Assembly (NCBI RefSeq): GCF_030758345.1
Contig: NZ_JAVAMO010000011.1
Span: 62,001-126,000, forward strand
DNA from: Ruegeria discodermiae
Lineage (GTDB): Bacteria > Pseudomonadota > Alphaproteobacteria > Rhodobacterales > Rhodobacteraceae
Length of the DNA stretch: 64,000 nucleotides
Direction of reading: 5' to 3'
Below are positions 63,459 through 64,000 of the stretch, piece after piece. The position numbers were made by a program, and so were the translations under genes. Position 1 is the first letter of the stretch. Each line of letters begins with the position of its first letter. The notes under the pieces were generated by a model. The model worked only from the letters and a program-made list of their open reading frames with translations, was not told where the DNA came from and made no database searches.

Positions 63459-63805
63459 TGCGCAGGCTCCATATCGAAAAAGACAGAAATTGCGGCATTG
63501 GCCATGACCGTGCGGCCTGCGCCATCGGGCTTGTCGATATCCAGACCGCCCTCGGCCACCGTGATCTGCACCTGCCCGTAAGGAAAGATCGAGGTGAGCG
63601 CGCTGACATCCACCTGATCGGGCTGTTGCACGCCAATCTGGGCCTCGACGATCATCGTCTCCTTGGGAAAGCCAAAAAGCTCGGCCATGTTGACCGAGTT
63701 CCGCCACAGCGCATCCCTGAGCGCGCGCGCCGCCGCCTCGGTATAATCCGCGCGCCTGAGCGACGTGCCCATGCCGAACTCTACGAGAACCCGTGTCTTG
63801 GCCAT
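63455..63805 (-). CDS. Lin0512-family protein (first of tandem pair)
   Basis: 116-residue protein of the same Lin0512 family, beginning MAKTRVLVEFGMGTSLRRADY and sharing IGVQQPDQVD with the second copy. The ATG at 63805 has GAGGAGG upstream. It is downstream of trxA on the same strand, with a terminator between them. Confidence 0.8.
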   Translation of the reverse strand: MAKTRVLVEFGMGTSLRRADYTEAAARALRDALWRNSVNMAELFGFPKETMIVEAQIGVQQPDQVDVSALTSIFPYGQVQITVAEGGLDIDKPDGAGRTVMANAAISVFFDMEPAQ

Positions 63806-63861
63806 GCTGACCCTCCTCAATCCATTGCGCGCAGTTTCACCAACGGACTGCCGGTGGCAAT

Positions 63862-63888
63862 AAAAAAGGCGCCCCGCTGGACGCCTTT
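63862..63888 (-). terminator. Rho-independent terminator after trxA
   Basis: AAAGGCG (63865-63871) and CGCCTTT (63882-63888) form a 7-base stem, and in the minus direction the hairpin is followed by TTT and TATT. It ends the trxA transcript before the Lin0512 pair. Confidence 0.75.
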
Positions 63889-63910
63889 GATCGATCGGGT
63901 CAGGCCCGGC

Positions 63911-64000
63911 TCAGATCGAATCGTCGATCCAGCTTTGTAGCGCTGCCTTGGGGGCCGCGCCTGCGCGGTTCGACACCACCTGGCCGTCCTTGAAGATGAA
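63911..64000 (-). CDS. trxA: Thioredoxin-like protein, C-terminal end (partial)
   Basis: Only the last 29 codons are in the window. They read FIFKDGQVVSNRAGAAPKAA and end LQSWIDDSI, matching the final strand and helix of thioredoxin (FKDGxxV..GAxPKxxL). The active-site CGPC lies outside. The reading frame was found by translating the window edge by eye. Confidence 0.75.
   Translation of the reverse strand, partial: FIFKDGQVVSNRAGAAPKAALQSWIDDSI

Overview
The window looks like a chromosomal segment from a marine alphaproteobacterium of the order Rhodobacterales (roseobacter group, Ruegeria-like). This rests on the high-GC, densely packed genes, the gene order mnmE-mnmG-rsmG-parA-parB next to rho and hemJ, and lineage-typical genes: a NaChBac-type sodium channel, a NodH-like sulfotransferase, a GT14-type glycosyltransferase with a long C-terminal extension, and a tandem Lin0512 pair. 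The species is inferred, not shown. No rRNA, tRNA, CRISPR array, insertion sequence or prophage was seen.

Left part (1-13 kb): the 5' part of dnaK with a heat-shock-like promoter, an AlkB-like dioxygenase, then a surface-glycan region. That region holds an ABC-2 (KpsM-like) permease, cysQ (PAP phosphatase), kdsB (CMP-Kdo synthesis), galE, two paralogous GT2 glycosyltransferases around an FkbM methyltransferase, a GT14-type glycosyltransferase and a two-half sulfotransferase. Together they suggest a Kdo-linked, methylated and possibly sulfated exopolysaccharide or capsule.

Middle part (13-43 kb): housekeeping and envelope genes. These include a YafK-like L,D-transpeptidase, a voltage-gated sodium channel, an Fe-S RNA methyltransferase, a heterodimer-type ABC exporter pair, a CCA-adding-type enzyme, a NUDIX gene and hslO, a response regulator/SpoIIE phosphatase divergent from an HPt protein, ilvA, argG, a YjgN/M48 membrane pair, a P-loop sulfotransferase-like/class IV aminotransferase pair, msrA, maeB, mutS, hrcA-grpE, and the chain rph-rdgB-hemW-ybaN.

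Origin-proximal part (42-56 kb): parB, parA, rsmG, mnmG, mnmE, rho and hemJ all run leftward. maf, aroE, coaE and dnaQ run rightward. The 402-bp gap between hemJ and maf has an AT-rich tract, a perfect DnaA box and two palindromes, and is the best candidate for the chromosomal origin. Two perfect 16-bp parS sites lie in the rsmG and mnmG genes. Next come secB, fxsA, a Tim44-like gene, mltA and an Smr gene.

Right end (56-64 kb): two MFS transporters, a DUF900-type lipoprotein hydrolase, hslU and hslV (separated here), a Tat-exported DM13 protein, a DUF1127 miniprotein, the two Lin0512 proteins and the 3' end of trxA. Heat-shock (RpoH-type) promoter candidates lie before dnaK, hslO and hslV, so several chaperone and protease genes here are probably co-regulated. 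The least explained items are the structured leader between argG and the YjgN gene, the P-loop/aminotransferase pair with a substituted cofactor-contact residue, and the glycan cluster.
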